A stretch of 64,000 nucleotides of DNA from contig NZ_JBHJHQ010000003.1 in assembly GCF_042219825.1 (NCBI RefSeq), positions 248,001 to 312,000 of the forward strand, in the 5' to 3' direction. A program made the translations under genes and the position numbers. Below, one piece after another: positions 9,612 to 18,886 of this stretch (the first letter of the stretch is position 1; every line of letters starts with the position of its first letter). The stretch comes from JBHJHP01 sp042219825. Lineage in GTDB: Bacteria > Bacteroidota > Bacteroidia > Bacteroidales > UBA5342. The notes under the pieces were generated by a model. It was not told the DNA's origin. It did not search any database and saw only the letters and a program-made list of their open reading frames with translations.

Positions 9612-10352
9612 ATGATATCAAAATTAATAAATAGGGCTTGGTTCTTTCGAAGAATAGGATTTCGCTATTTTTTCAAACGAACTACTTTTAAAGGAGAAAA
9701 GGGTGCAAAAATCAACATTGCAAGGAATGTTAAGATCCGGAATTCGACAATCTACATTGGGAAGAACTCTGTTCTGACTATTGAAGAAAACTCTGATATT
9801 AAGGATGTTAATTTCATCATTAACGGACATGTTCATATTGGGAAAGGGAATATTATTAATAAAGGAGGAAGTCCCAGCACATTATCAATAATAATTAATG
9901 GAACTTTTATAATAGGGGATTTTAATAGGATACAATGTAGAATTTTACTGCGATATAAAGGAGTATTAAAAATCAAAGATTATAATAACATTAATTACCA
10001 TTCTGAATTACGTGTTGACGAAAAATTAGAAATCGGTAGTTTTAACCAGGTTTCTTACGAAGTTAATATATGGGATACTAATACACATTCTATTTATAAA
10101 GCTGATTACAGGAGGGAGCTTGCAATAAAACACTATCCCGTTTTTGGTTATGAATTCGAAAAACCAAAAACTAAACCAGTATTCATAGGCGATGATTGCT
10201 GGATAGGACGCAATGTTTCGATTTTGAAAGGGAGTTATATTTCAAACAGATGTATTATTGGATATCAAACAACCATATCAAATGAAAAAATTAACCCGAA
10301 CACAACTGTTGTTCCTAAAATACAAAATGAATACATTAAAAACGATATATAA
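9612..10352 (+). CDS. Left-handed beta-helix acyltransferase
   Basis: A 246-residue hexapeptide-repeat protein, probably an O-acetyltransferase acting on a nucleotide sugar or lipid-linked glycan. Imperfect hexapeptides run from about residue 35 (KINIARNVKIRNSTIYIGKN) to the end. The active-site region has NIWDTNTHSIY, where the His of the DTNTH segment is the probable catalytic base, followed by PVFIGDDCWIGRNVSILKG, the classic late coil. The final base overlaps the next gene (TAATG). Confidence 0.8.
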   Translation: MISKLINRAWFFRRIGFRYFFKRTTFKGEKGAKINIARNVKIRNSTIYIGKNSVLTIEENSDIKDVNFIINGHVHIGKGNIINKGGSPSTLSIIINGTFIIGDFNRIQCRILLRYKGVLKIKDYNNINYHSELRVDEKLEIGSFNQVSYEVNIWDTNTHSIYKADYRRELAIKHYPVFGYEFEKPKTKPVFIGDDCWIGRNVSILKGSYISNRCIIGYQTTISNEKINPNTTVVPKIQNEYIKNDI

Positions 10353-11299
10353 TGATATCTGTTGTTATTCCTTTATATAATAAAGCCCATACAATAACCC
10401 GAACCCTAGGATCGGTACTTAAACAATCATACTCTGACTTTGAAGTAATAATAATTGATGACGGTTCAACTGATAATGGTGTTGAAGTCATTAAAGAATA
10501 TACTGATGACGCCAGAGTTAAGATACATTCTCAAAATAATAAAGGTGTTAGTGCAGCCCGCAACCTTGGCGTCGACATGGCAATACATGATTACATTGCT
10601 TTTTTAGATGGCGATGATGAATGGCTCCCTGACTATTTACTAAAAATGTCAGAAACAATTCATAAATTCCCGGAAGCCGGAATGATTTGTTGTGCGGGTA
10701 TTGTAAAGGATAACCAGGGTGAACATCTAAGACTGGCAGACAAATACCAGTCGCAGCAAACAGCAATTGATTATTTCGAGAATCCCCATGTTTTTACGCA
10801 TACAAGTGCAACAATTGTAAGAAAAGATGCATTTTTAAAAACAAGCGGTTTTCCGGTCGGGATGAAAAGAAATCAGGATTTCGCATTGTTTTTCTCAATT
10901 GGACTACAGGGGAAGGTTGCCTATTGCGGTATACCTCTTAGCGTTTACGTTGGAGAAGTTGAAGGTCAAACGACAAATACTCCTGTGGAGAAAGTAATTG
11001 ATCATATCATAAACCGGTTCAATTATGTACAAAACGAATCAAAAAAATATCCTGAGAACCCAACATATATTATATTCACTAAATATGAAATAAGGCATTA
11101 TATCTTAAGTTTTGTCAGACAACAGAAATACCCAATTTTAAATACGTTTATAAATAATCTTTCTGATGATATTATTGCCTACTTTAGGGCTTTTGAACTA
11201 AAAATTTACCAAACGGAAAAATTGAAATATCTCGCTGTTTTCCTTTTACTCATCGGTAAATTCAGATGGAGAATGAAAGGCTATCCAAGGGTTAAATAA
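10352..11299 (+). CDS. GT2 family glycosyltransferase
   Basis: Cytoplasmic inverting glycosyltransferase with a typical GT-A N-terminal half: MISVVIPLYNKAHTI, FEVIIIDDGSTDNG, NKGVSAARNLGV and the DxD-like FLDGDDEW. MKRNQDFALF follows in the acceptor half. The start codon overlaps the previous stop by one base, so translation is probably coupled. Together with the next GT11-like gene it repeats the GT2-plus-FucT order seen at 5098-7010 after the first flippase. Confidence 0.9.
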   Translation: MISVVIPLYNKAHTITRTLGSVLKQSYSDFEVIIIDDGSTDNGVEVIKEYTDDARVKIHSQNNKGVSAARNLGVDMAIHDYIAFLDGDDEWLPDYLLKMSETIHKFPEAGMICCAGIVKDNQGEHLRLADKYQSQQTAIDYFENPHVFTHTSATIVRKDAFLKTSGFPVGMKRNQDFALFFSIGLQGKVAYCGIPLSVYVGEVEGQTTNTPVEKVIDHIINRFNYVQNESKKYPENPTYIIFTKYEIRHYILSFVRQQKYPILNTFINNLSDDIIAYFRAFELKIYQTEKLKYLAVFLLLIGKFRWRMKGYPRVK

Positions 11300-11300
11300 A

Positions 11301-12290
11301 ATGAATATTATAACCAAAATAAGAAAAAAGATTTGGAGTAAGATTGTATCTTTCACCAAATTCAAACCATACTACAAACTTATATATTGTTCCTACTGGC
11401 ACAGTGTGTTTCATTCAAAAGGGAACAATCCTAACAATTATTTTTCCGCCGTGCCAAATCAGGGAGCCGGCATTGGTCATCAAATGGCTAATTGGATTGC
11501 CGGGTATTGGTTTGCAAAGCAATTTAGTCTTAGCTTCGCGCATATTCCTTTTTCTTCAGACAAATGGGAAAAGTTTCTAGGTTTCAGTGAAAACGAAGTT
11601 CAGGTATCAGATTTGTTAAAAAAAGGGTTCAAAAAGATTCGGTTACCTCTGTTTGATGAGAATAACACAACGCATCTTGATATGATTAAGGCAATTATCT
11701 CATCTTATCAAAATAAGAAAGCTGTATTTGTTTGTGAACAGGATCAGTTTTACGCCAGGCAGTTTGAGATTATAAATGATATTCAATACAAATTTTATCA
11801 CGCTACTTCAAGAAAAGATGACAGACTAATATTCAAAAAAGATAATTTCAACATAGCAATACATGTTCGACGGGGTGATATCGTGAAAGGCATGAACAAG
11901 GGCATCGAAAATCATAAAATGCGTTGGCAGACTACCGATTACTTCTACAAAATATTAGATATGACATTAAGCTCCTTAAAAAGTAAGCGCCCAATTCATG
12001 TGTATTTGTTTTCACAAGGAGACGAAAATGAATTTAAGGAGTTCCAATCTATTAAAAACATTCATTTTTGTCTTGAAATGTCTGCAACAGATTCTTTTCT
12101 ACACATGGTCTATGCAGATTTGTTAATTACCAGTAAAAGTTCGTTTTCTTATAAACCTGCGTTACTATCTAATGGCATCAAAATTTGTCCTGAAAATTTC
12201 TGGCATGGTTATCCTGAAAGTGACTCATGGATTTTGGCAAATGACTATGGAGAGTTCAATTCTGATCAGTTGAATAAAATTTTAAACTAA
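11301..12290 (+). CDS. Fucosyltransferase-like GT (HVRRGD motif)
   Basis: A 329-residue protein of the fucosyltransferase-like GT-B superfamily. The N-terminal glycine-rich turn is GAGIGHQMANWIAGY, the central nucleotide-sugar motif is IAIHVRRGDIVKG, and the C-terminal part has DLLITSKSSFSYKPALLSNG, which corresponds to the family's Ser-rich donor-binding strand. It is longer and less canonical than the GT11-like protein at 6195. It starts two bases after the previous stop. GDP-fucose as donor is likely but not proven. Confidence 0.65.
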   Translation: MNIITKIRKKIWSKIVSFTKFKPYYKLIYCSYWHSVFHSKGNNPNNYFSAVPNQGAGIGHQMANWIAGYWFAKQFSLSFAHIPFSSDKWEKFLGFSENEVQVSDLLKKGFKKIRLPLFDENNTTHLDMIKAIISSYQNKKAVFVCEQDQFYARQFEIINDIQYKFYHATSRKDDRLIFKKDNFNIAIHVRRGDIVKGMNKGIENHKMRWQTTDYFYKILDMTLSSLKSKRPIHVYLFSQGDENEFKEFQSIKNIHFCLEMSATDSFLHMVYADLLITSKSSFSYKPALLSNGIKICPENFWHGYPESDSWILANDYGEFNSDQLNKILN

Positions 12291-12296
12291 GAATAT

Positions 12297-13268
12297 ATGA
12301 TTAATCCTGCTTTAAAATTTGGGTTAAAAACCACAAGAAAAATATATTCCACAATCCAGCACGGCAATACAATGAGTGGAAGAAATTGGAAAATGTTTTC
12401 CAACAAAACATATGCCAATGACTTAATTTACAACATGATACTATCCGAAAAACCCTGTATGATAGCACGTTTCGGTTCAACAGAAATGTTAAATCTCGTA
12501 AATTATATTGGTGTGAAACATAAGGCCCGGTTTAAAAATTATAAGACGTATATTAAAGGACAAACGCCGCCATGGTGGTGGGAACAATCTAATATTGATC
12601 AGTTGCAGAACTGGTCAGGCTTTTTCCCTGCAGAAATTTCTAAAGTTGAACAATTCTGCGAGTTGATGTTTAATGACGTCCATGAAGTGGATCTATTAGG
12701 ATCATGGCTTTTAACAGAAAAATATTTTGACGATTATCTGAAAAATGCCAAAAAGGTAGTACTTGAAGATATTGAGCCCTTCTTTGCTCCAAATCCATGG
12801 ACAAAGGCGCTAAAAGGAAAAAAAGTTTTAATAGTTCACCCTTTTGCAAAAACCATTGAACAACAATACAAAAAAAGACAGTTGTTGTTCGAAAATGATT
12901 TACTTCCTGATTTTGAGATCAGGACAGTAAAAGCTGTTCAAAGTATTGCTGGTGTAAAAACAGAATTTGCAGACTGGTTTGAAGCTTTGGAATCAATGAA
13001 AAGGCAAATTGATGCGATTGATTATGACATTTGTATCATCGGTGCCGGGGCATATGGATTTCCTCTTGCAGCGCATGTGAAAAGAAGCGGAAAAAAAGCC
13101 ATCCATATGGCTGGTGTTACACAACTTTTATTTGGGATAATAGGGAACCGGTGGGAAAATTATATTGTCTGGCCATATACGAATCTTTTTAATGAACATT
13201 GGGTGAGACCCGGAGATACAGAAAAACCTGTTGGAGCGAATAAGGTGGAAGGTGCGTGTTACTGGTAG
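12297..13268 (+). CDS. GT-D fold (DUF1792-like) glycosyltransferase
   Basis: The protein carries hallmarks of GT-D type transferases: CMIARFGSTEM near residue 55, where the Arg-Phe-Gly-Ser-x-Glu turn replaces the DxD motif and Glu should bind the metal; a central KKVLIVHPFAKTI strand; and a C-terminal IGAGAYGFPLAAHVKRSG followed by FGIIGNRWENY. It should add a sugar in the cytoplasm. It sits in a run of closely spaced plus-strand genes, seven bases after the previous stop and ten before the next start. Confidence 0.72.
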   Translation: MINPALKFGLKTTRKIYSTIQHGNTMSGRNWKMFSNKTYANDLIYNMILSEKPCMIARFGSTEMLNLVNYIGVKHKARFKNYKTYIKGQTPPWWWEQSNIDQLQNWSGFFPAEISKVEQFCELMFNDVHEVDLLGSWLLTEKYFDDYLKNAKKVVLEDIEPFFAPNPWTKALKGKKVLIVHPFAKTIEQQYKKRQLLFENDLLPDFEIRTVKAVQSIAGVKTEFADWFEALESMKRQIDAIDYDICIIGAGAYGFPLAAHVKRSGKKAIHMAGVTQLLFGIIGNRWENYIVWPYTNLFNEHWVRPGDTEKPVGANKVEGACYW

Positions 13269-13277
13269 TAAAAATTA

Positions 13278-13964
13278 ATGATTATGAAGAACAGATTATA
13301 TTTATTCATCCTATTGCCACTGGGCTTTATTAAAAAACTTTCCGATTTAACCAAATCAGGGACAAGAGATATTACGAATAAAATCAGATTTAAAGGTGCA
13401 AAAATTGATAGCTCATGTTCAATTGACAGTAAAACAGTTATTCATTCAAATGCACACATTTTGGGCAATTCAATCATTAACAATTGTAGTATATCTTCAT
13501 ATAGTTATATTGGGAGAAATTGTTTGGTACAAAATACAAAAATTGGTAAGTTTTGTTCCATTGCTAACGACGTATTCATTGGACTTGGGACCCATCCGAC
13601 TGACTATTTTTCCACATCACCTCTTTTATACCGAAAAAAAAATACATTTGGATTATCATTGGTTGATGAAGATAAAGCTTTTGATGAGTATCGTGAGATT
13701 GAAATTGAAAATGATGTTTGGATTGGAGCAAGGGCAATAATTCTCGATGGTGTAAAAATTGGAAACGGAGCCATCGTAGCTTCCAACTCTGTGGTGACAA
13801 AAGACGTGCCGCCATATGCCATAGTTGGAGGTGTCCCCGCAAAAGTTTTAAAGTTCAGGTTTGACGTTGAAAAAATCGATGAACTAAATGCGATGCAATG
13901 GTGGAATTGGGACCTCAATACAATCAAAGACAAAATGATAAATGAAAATTCTGCTAAGGCATGA
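13278..13964 (+). CDS. CatB-like hexapeptide O-acetyltransferase
   Basis: Left-handed beta-helix acetyltransferase of the xenobiotic/CatB group. After a hydrophobic N-terminus (LYLFILLPLGFI), hexapeptide coils run from about residue 38 (GAKIDSSCSIDSKTVI) through IGKFCSIANDVFIGLGTHPTDYFST, whose His is the expected catalytic base, to NDVWIGARAIILDGVKIG and VPPYAIVGGVPAKVLKFRF. The last motif is characteristic of CatB-like enzymes. The ATG at 13284 is an equally good start. The stop overlaps the next gene by four bases. Confidence 0.85.
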   Translation: MIMKNRLYLFILLPLGFIKKLSDLTKSGTRDITNKIRFKGAKIDSSCSIDSKTVIHSNAHILGNSIINNCSISSYSYIGRNCLVQNTKIGKFCSIANDVFIGLGTHPTDYFSTSPLLYRKKNTFGLSLVDEDKAFDEYREIEIENDVWIGARAIILDGVKIGNGAIVASNSVVTKDVPPYAIVGGVPAKVLKFRFDVEKIDELNAMQWWNWDLNTIKDKMINENSAKA

Positions 13965-14587
13965 AACATATAATAATTTATTTTTACAGAGCATTCCGAA
14001 GAATCCGGTTCAAAATACTTACTCCGGTTTTTAATTTTTACTCCAAACTTTTATTGGTATTAAATGGCGTGAGTTACGGAAAAGGTATATTGATTAAAGG
14101 ACCTATTAAAGTAACTGTTACCCGAAAAGGCAGTCTAAAAATTGGTAACTCTCTCAAATTGAATAGTGGAAATAATTATAACATAATTGGACGTCAGCAA
14201 AAGTGTATTTTTTGGATTGACGGGGAATTGTCAATAGGTGATAATGTTGGAATGAGCGGTGTAGCAATTATTTGCAAAGAAAGTATATTAATTGGGAATA
14301 ATGTTAAAATTGGTGAGAACACGGTAGTATATGATACCGACTTTCACTCTTTAGATCCGGGTATAAGATCTTCGAAGGATGATAAAACCAGTGCAAAGAA
14401 AAGTCCGGTTACTATTTCAGATAATGTATTTATAGGTGCACATTCTACCATATTAAAAGGAGTTTCCATCGGTCGTAATTCCATAGTTGGAGCATGTTCT
14501 GTAGTAACAAAAAGTATACCTGAGAATGAAATATGGGCCGGGAATCCTGCTAAATTGATTAAAAAAATATCAGGAGGACCAAATTAA
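13961..14587 (+). CDS. Hexapeptide O-acetyltransferase (maltose O-acetyltransferase-like)
   Basis: Second of two adjacent left-handed beta-helix acetyltransferases, 208 residues. Key elements are IGDNVGMSGVAIICKES, the catalytic region VVYDTDFHSLDPG with its conserved His, DNVFIGAHSTILKGVSIG, and the closing IPENEIWAGNPAKLIKK. It starts inside the stop of the previous gene (ATGA). The close pairing suggests two acetylations of the same repeat unit or sequential use; this is an inference. Confidence 0.85.
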   Translation: MKHIIIYFYRAFRRIRFKILTPVFNFYSKLLLVLNGVSYGKGILIKGPIKVTVTRKGSLKIGNSLKLNSGNNYNIIGRQQKCIFWIDGELSIGDNVGMSGVAIICKESILIGNNVKIGENTVVYDTDFHSLDPGIRSSKDDKTSAKKSPVTISDNVFIGAHSTILKGVSIGRNSIVGACSVVTKSIPENEIWAGNPAKLIKKISGGPN

Positions 14588-14691
14588 CAGAATTGTTGTA
14601 CCATAAATAATAATTTAGTTCTCAATTAAATATTAATTCCAAAACAGATTTTCCTTTGACTCATCATGCCCTTAGCTAGCGCAGTTTAATA

Positions 14692-15951
14692 ATGTTAAAA
14701 TACAGACTTCTGAAAATATTACCCTTCGTAATGATTATTGTTGCAATAATCTCGGTACAGCCATACACCACTTTAAAACTGGGTAATACCACAATTTGGT
14801 GGCTTGTTGAAACAGGGATACTCCTCATGCTCTGGTATGGAAAATCTGTGTTTTTCGACCGTTCTCAGAGCAAAAGCATGTTTTTTATACAGTTATACCT
14901 GTTCTGGAACGTATTCAGCTTTTTCCATGGTATCTATATGGCTGAAATATACTGGGACGTTAAAGCACTCCTTAACAATACGTTTGCTTTGCTACTTCCT
15001 TTATTTGCATATTTAGGGACTAATATTAAAATTAATCAGATATTATTATCAAAATATTTAAAAATCGGCATCCCAATATTTTTCCTCTATCTTCCTTTTA
15101 TATCCCCAAGTGCTTATGGAGATTATCTTGCCCCCTTTAGTCTACTGGCACTTTTTATTCCTGGAATAACTATGAGAGATCGCGGAATAATTGCTGTATT
15201 CGCATTCCTGGTTTCACTGTCTCTTGGCGCCAGAAGTGAAATCATTAAATTATTTCTTGCCATTATTCTATCGTTTATTTATTATTTCAGACAAATAAAC
15301 TTAAAGTTCATTTTTGCATTTTTTCGCCTTATACTCCTTTTTGCACCTGTTATCTTGCTTGCACTCGCCCTTTCTGGAATATTTAATCCTTTTGCCATGA
15401 ACGAATATATTAAGGGAGATTACGAAACTATATCCAAAAATAAGGAAGGTAAGGAAGTTAAAGAAAATTTGACAGCTGATACGAGAACAGCCATATACCT
15501 TGAGGTCTTGCTTTCAGCAAAAAAACATAACAGCTGGTGGATAGGCAGGAGCCCGGCCCGGGGAAATGATACTGAAATATTCGGGAATGTAATGGAAAAA
15601 ATTACAGGGAGACGCGAAAGAAATAGTAATGAAGTTTCCATTTTAAATATTTTTACATGGACGGGGATAATTGGTGTGTTTATATATTTCCTTGTATTTT
15701 TTAGAGCTACATACCTCGCCATACATAAATCCAGTAATATTTTCAGTAAAATTCTTGGCCTGTATATCGCATTCAGATGGGCGTATGCATGGGTGGAAGA
15801 ATTTAATGTATTCAATCTGAACTATTTAACCTTGTGGATGATGATCGGGCTTTGTATGTCACAATCTTTCAGAGCAATGAACAATGAAGATGTCAAAATT
15901 TGGATACGCGGCGTTTTTGACAGACGTTACAGATTCTTAGTGGAAAAATAA
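14692..15951 (+). CDS. Probable Wzy-type O-antigen/EPS polymerase
   Basis: A 419-residue integral membrane protein with about 10-12 hydrophobic helices and one large extracytoplasmic loop (about residues 235-310, ending in SPARGNDTEIFGNVMEK). The short helix with FLVSLSLGARSEIIKL, containing an Arg just after the membrane boundary, and the polar loop near the C-terminal third match the O-antigen ligase/polymerase superfamily. Polymerases are too diverged for a firm call by eye, but it is the only good candidate in region 1, which has two flippases. A 104-base gap separates it from the preceding gene. Confidence 0.65.
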   Translation: MLKYRLLKILPFVMIIVAIISVQPYTTLKLGNTTIWWLVETGILLMLWYGKSVFFDRSQSKSMFFIQLYLFWNVFSFFHGIYMAEIYWDVKALLNNTFALLLPLFAYLGTNIKINQILLSKYLKIGIPIFFLYLPFISPSAYGDYLAPFSLLALFIPGITMRDRGIIAVFAFLVSLSLGARSEIIKLFLAIILSFIYYFRQINLKFIFAFFRLILLFAPVILLALALSGIFNPFAMNEYIKGDYETISKNKEGKEVKENLTADTRTAIYLEVLLSAKKHNSWWIGRSPARGNDTEIFGNVMEKITGRRERNSNEVSILNIFTWTGIIGVFIYFLVFFRATYLAIHKSSNIFSKILGLYIAFRWAYAWVEEFNVFNLNYLTLWMMIGLCMSQSFRAMNNEDVKIWIRGVFDRRYRFLVEK

Positions 15952-15998
15952 AGGTCCGAACAATCAAGTTTTATTGAAAAATTTAATCTTTTAATACC

Positions 15999-16865
15999 AT
16001 GAATGATACATTTGTTTTTCAAACCGATTCAATAGTTACAAAAAAGATATATGATAATAATTCAAACTACTTAGTTGACAAAAGTGCTAATCCTCAAAAT
16101 CGTTCTGAGAGGTACTGTATACTTTATTTCAGCAGCAACGATATATATTACCCCAACACAGAAGAAGCATTTCTCAGCCAACTGGTTAAAAAAGACCGGT
16201 ATGAATGGTATAAGCTCAGAATTAATAAGGGATCCAAACATATTTTTATCAGGGATATAAAGAAGCAGTGGTATCTCGAAGGCATCAATAAAGAAACAGA
16301 TTCTATAGAGAAAGTTCTGGAGTTATTAAAAAAAGAGACCAAAGGTTATCGCATTATTACAATGGGAAGTTCAGCAGGAGGCTTTGCAGCCGTTCTATTT
16401 GGTTCTATGCTTGATGCGGAAACGATATTGACATTTAACGGGCAGTTTTTTATCAGTGATTTATTAAATACGTCATCAGAATCCATAAATCCTACGGTTT
16501 TCAGGCAACAGAATAATCCTGAAATAAATAAATATTATAGTTTAAGGTCATTTATAAAATCACCAGAACGAGTATATTATTTCTATTCGGACCGAAGTAA
16601 GTGGGATATCAATCAGCATAACCACGTAAGAGATCTGGGCTTAAATGTTATCCCGTTTCGAACCAGCCACCATGGTATCCCTTTCCTGAAATCGAATTTA
16701 AAATATGTTCTTAATCTTGGCACCGAACAGCTGAATAAAATGGTTAATCATGTGCAACATCCAATTTTGTTTTCATTTAAAGTTGAGGGGATTTTCGGAA
16801 CAGTATCCAGTATTCTTCAGCAAACAAAAAAAGTGCTGATACGTAAATTATTTAATAAAATGTAG
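15999..16865 (+). CDS. Alpha/beta-hydrolase-like glycan-locus protein
   Basis: A 288-residue protein with a nucleophile elbow typical of alpha/beta hydrolases: RIITMGSSAGGFAAVLFG at about 118-135, with Ser125 in GSSAGG. RVYYFYSDRSKWD follows in the position of the acid loop, and a candidate catalytic His is in TSHHGIPF. No signal peptide is seen. Hydrolases of this kind occur in capsule clusters and may deacylate or modify the repeat unit. Function beyond the fold is unknown. Confidence 0.6.
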   Translation: MNDTFVFQTDSIVTKKIYDNNSNYLVDKSANPQNRSERYCILYFSSNDIYYPNTEEAFLSQLVKKDRYEWYKLRINKGSKHIFIRDIKKQWYLEGINKETDSIEKVLELLKKETKGYRIITMGSSAGGFAAVLFGSMLDAETILTFNGQFFISDLLNTSSESINPTVFRQQNNPEINKYYSLRSFIKSPERVYYFYSDRSKWDINQHNHVRDLGLNVIPFRTSHHGIPFLKSNLKYVLNLGTEQLNKMVNHVQHPILFSFKVEGIFGTVSSILQQTKKVLIRKLFNKM

Positions 16866-16879
16866 ACGCTATTAGGATC

Positions 16880-17758
16880 ATGAATTATACTTTGTCGGTA
16901 TCAGAAATCAAATTAACATTTGAAGAAATGAAATCAGTGAACACAATTGCAATATTATTAACCTGTTACAACAGACGTGAAAAAACTTTAACATGTCTTA
17001 CATCTTTGTATGCAGTACCCTTTTCAAATTCATATAAATTTGAAGTTTTTCTTGTAGACGACGGCTCTACAGATGGTACCGGTGAAGCCGTAAAAAACAT
17101 GTTCCCTGATGTAAATGTCATACAGGGAAATGGTCACCTATACTGGAACAGAGGAATGCACTTAGCCTGGGAAACTGCTGCGAACAAGGAGGATTTTGAT
17201 TATTTTCTCTGGTTGAATGATGATGTGGAACTATTTAATAATGCAATCCCTGAGATGCTGGAAACTTCAGTGAAAGAACCTGAAGCCATAATATCCGGGA
17301 CCATGGTTTCTAAACTGACAAACCAAATTACTTACGGTGGGTTTAATGACAGGGACCAGCTTTTGCAACCTAATGGGTGTCCTCAGGTATGTAAGAAATT
17401 TCATGGGAATCTGGTATTAATTCCACGAAACGTTTATAATAAGGTGGGGAATCTTGATCCGAAATACCCTCATGCCATTGGAGATTTTGATTATGCATTA
17501 AGGGCTAATAGAAATGGAATTAAAAGTTTGATTGCACCAACTGCTTCCGGAATTTGTGAAGTTCATGAAAAACTTCCGGATTGGTGTCTGCCGGAGATTC
17601 CTCTTAAGAAAAGATTCCGAACACTTTACTCACCGTTAGGGAACAGTCATCCCCGTTACTTTTTTTACTTTGAAAAAAAGCACTATGGAATCTTAGTTGC
17701 TTTTAAGCATCTCGTCACAATACATACAAGAGCATTGTTCCCAAAGCTATGGAAATGA
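16880..17758 (+). CDS. GT2 glycosyltransferase, rhamnosyltransferase-like
   Basis: GT-A glycosyltransferase. The core motifs are IAILLTCYNRREKTL, EVFLVDDGSTDGTG, GNGHLYWNRGMHLAW and LWLNDDVELF, and the acidic DFDYALRANRNG lies in the acceptor part. The GNGxLYWNRG pattern is typical of the rhamnosyltransferase-like branch of GT2. The first ATG is used here; a second ATG at 16928 would remove 16 residues before the core. The stop overlaps the next gene by 10 bases. Confidence 0.88.
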   Translation: MNYTLSVSEIKLTFEEMKSVNTIAILLTCYNRREKTLTCLTSLYAVPFSNSYKFEVFLVDDGSTDGTGEAVKNMFPDVNVIQGNGHLYWNRGMHLAWETAANKEDFDYFLWLNDDVELFNNAIPEMLETSVKEPEAIISGTMVSKLTNQITYGGFNDRDQLLQPNGCPQVCKKFHGNLVLIPRNVYNKVGNLDPKYPHAIGDFDYALRANRNGIKSLIAPTASGICEVHEKLPDWCLPEIPLKKRFRTLYSPLGNSHPRYFFYFEKKHYGILVAFKHLVTIHTRALFPKLWK

Positions 17759-18855
17759 GAAGATTACTTGTATTACATCCGGCTCTGGCACCATACCGTA
17801 TAGATTTGTTTAATGCACTCCATGAAAGTTTTAATGCAATATTCTATTTTTACACGAAACAGGTTTCATCACAAAACTTTAACCAGAACAGGTTAATACA
17901 CCTACTAAATTTTGCACCAAAATTCTTAAAATACGGAATTCCCCTGGGATATCGGGACAGAGTCATACGCTTTGGGATTCTTCATAAAATATTAAAATAC
18001 AAACCTGAAATTATTTTATGCTCTGAGTACAGCATTACCACCTTCAAAAGTATTCTATACACTAAAATGTTCATGAGGAAGACTAAAGTTTACACGTTGT
18101 GCGACGATAGTCTTCAAATTGCGAAAGACACCAACGGTATTCGTAAACTAGCCCGGGCTATTATTATTAGGTGGATTGACGGTGTAATTTTGTGTAATAA
18201 TGCAGTGGAATCGTGGTATAAAAAAACATTCCCAAAAATAAAAACCGTTACTTTCCCAATTATTCAGGATGAAGTCAGATTAAGAAAAGATTTGTTTAGA
18301 GCGATTGATTCGACTACAATGGACATGAGGTTTAAAGAATTAGAAGCTTATACGATTTTTCTGTATGTTGGAAGATTTGCTCCGGAAAAAAATCTTATCT
18401 TCTTGATTCATGCCTTTTCAGAATATTTAAACGTGGCAGATCAGGCGTCTAAATTAATTTTAATTGGAGACGGTGAACTACGCGAGGAATTAGTTCGTTT
18501 AACTAAAAAAATAAATGTGTCGGAAAGCATTATATTCCCAGGAAGGTTTGAAGCTGAAGAACTTTATAGATGGTATCATGTTGCGGATGCATTGATACTC
18601 CCAAGTATATATGAACCTTTTGGCGCGGTAGTTAATGAGGCTTTGATTTTTGAGGATCAGGTAATTTGCTCTGAGGTTGCCGGAGCAACATGTTTAATAA
18701 ATGCTGACAATGGATTTGTATTTAATCCACACGACAAAAATGAATTGATAAATATATTAGTTAAACTGAAAAAAAAATCAAAAAACGGACAACATTTAAT
18801 GGCCTTTAATTTCAGCGAAAAAATAGCAGAGCTTTTAAAATTTTTAAATTCCTAA
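17749..18855 (+). CDS. GT4 family glycosyltransferase
   Basis: Retaining GT-B glycosyltransferase. The N-terminal domain begins RLLVLHPALAPYRIDLFNAL. The donor-binding C-terminal domain has FLYVGRFAPEKNLIFLIHAF, LILIGDGELREELV and the conserved E-x7-E element in SIYEPFGAVVNEALIFED. It is a paralogue of the GT4 at 20105, with nearly the same YEPFGAVVNEAL motif and YRIDLFN / WRIDVFN openings. The start overlaps the preceding GT2 by 10 bases. Confidence 0.9.
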   Translation: MEMRRLLVLHPALAPYRIDLFNALHESFNAIFYFYTKQVSSQNFNQNRLIHLLNFAPKFLKYGIPLGYRDRVIRFGILHKILKYKPEIILCSEYSITTFKSILYTKMFMRKTKVYTLCDDSLQIAKDTNGIRKLARAIIIRWIDGVILCNNAVESWYKKTFPKIKTVTFPIIQDEVRLRKDLFRAIDSTTMDMRFKELEAYTIFLYVGRFAPEKNLIFLIHAFSEYLNVADQASKLILIGDGELREELVRLTKKINVSESIIFPGRFEAEELYRWYHVADALILPSIYEPFGAVVNEALIFEDQVICSEVAGATCLINADNGFVFNPHDKNELINILVKLKKKSKNGQHLMAFNFSEKIAELLKFLNS

Positions 18856-18886
18856 ATCCTATATTAAATTAAACCATTACAACATT

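Noticed and set aside
13396..13969. Three overlapping ORFs of 88-121 codons in other frames of the CatB-like gene
   Set aside because: They lie wholly or almost wholly within a well-supported acetyltransferase gene and show no family motif.
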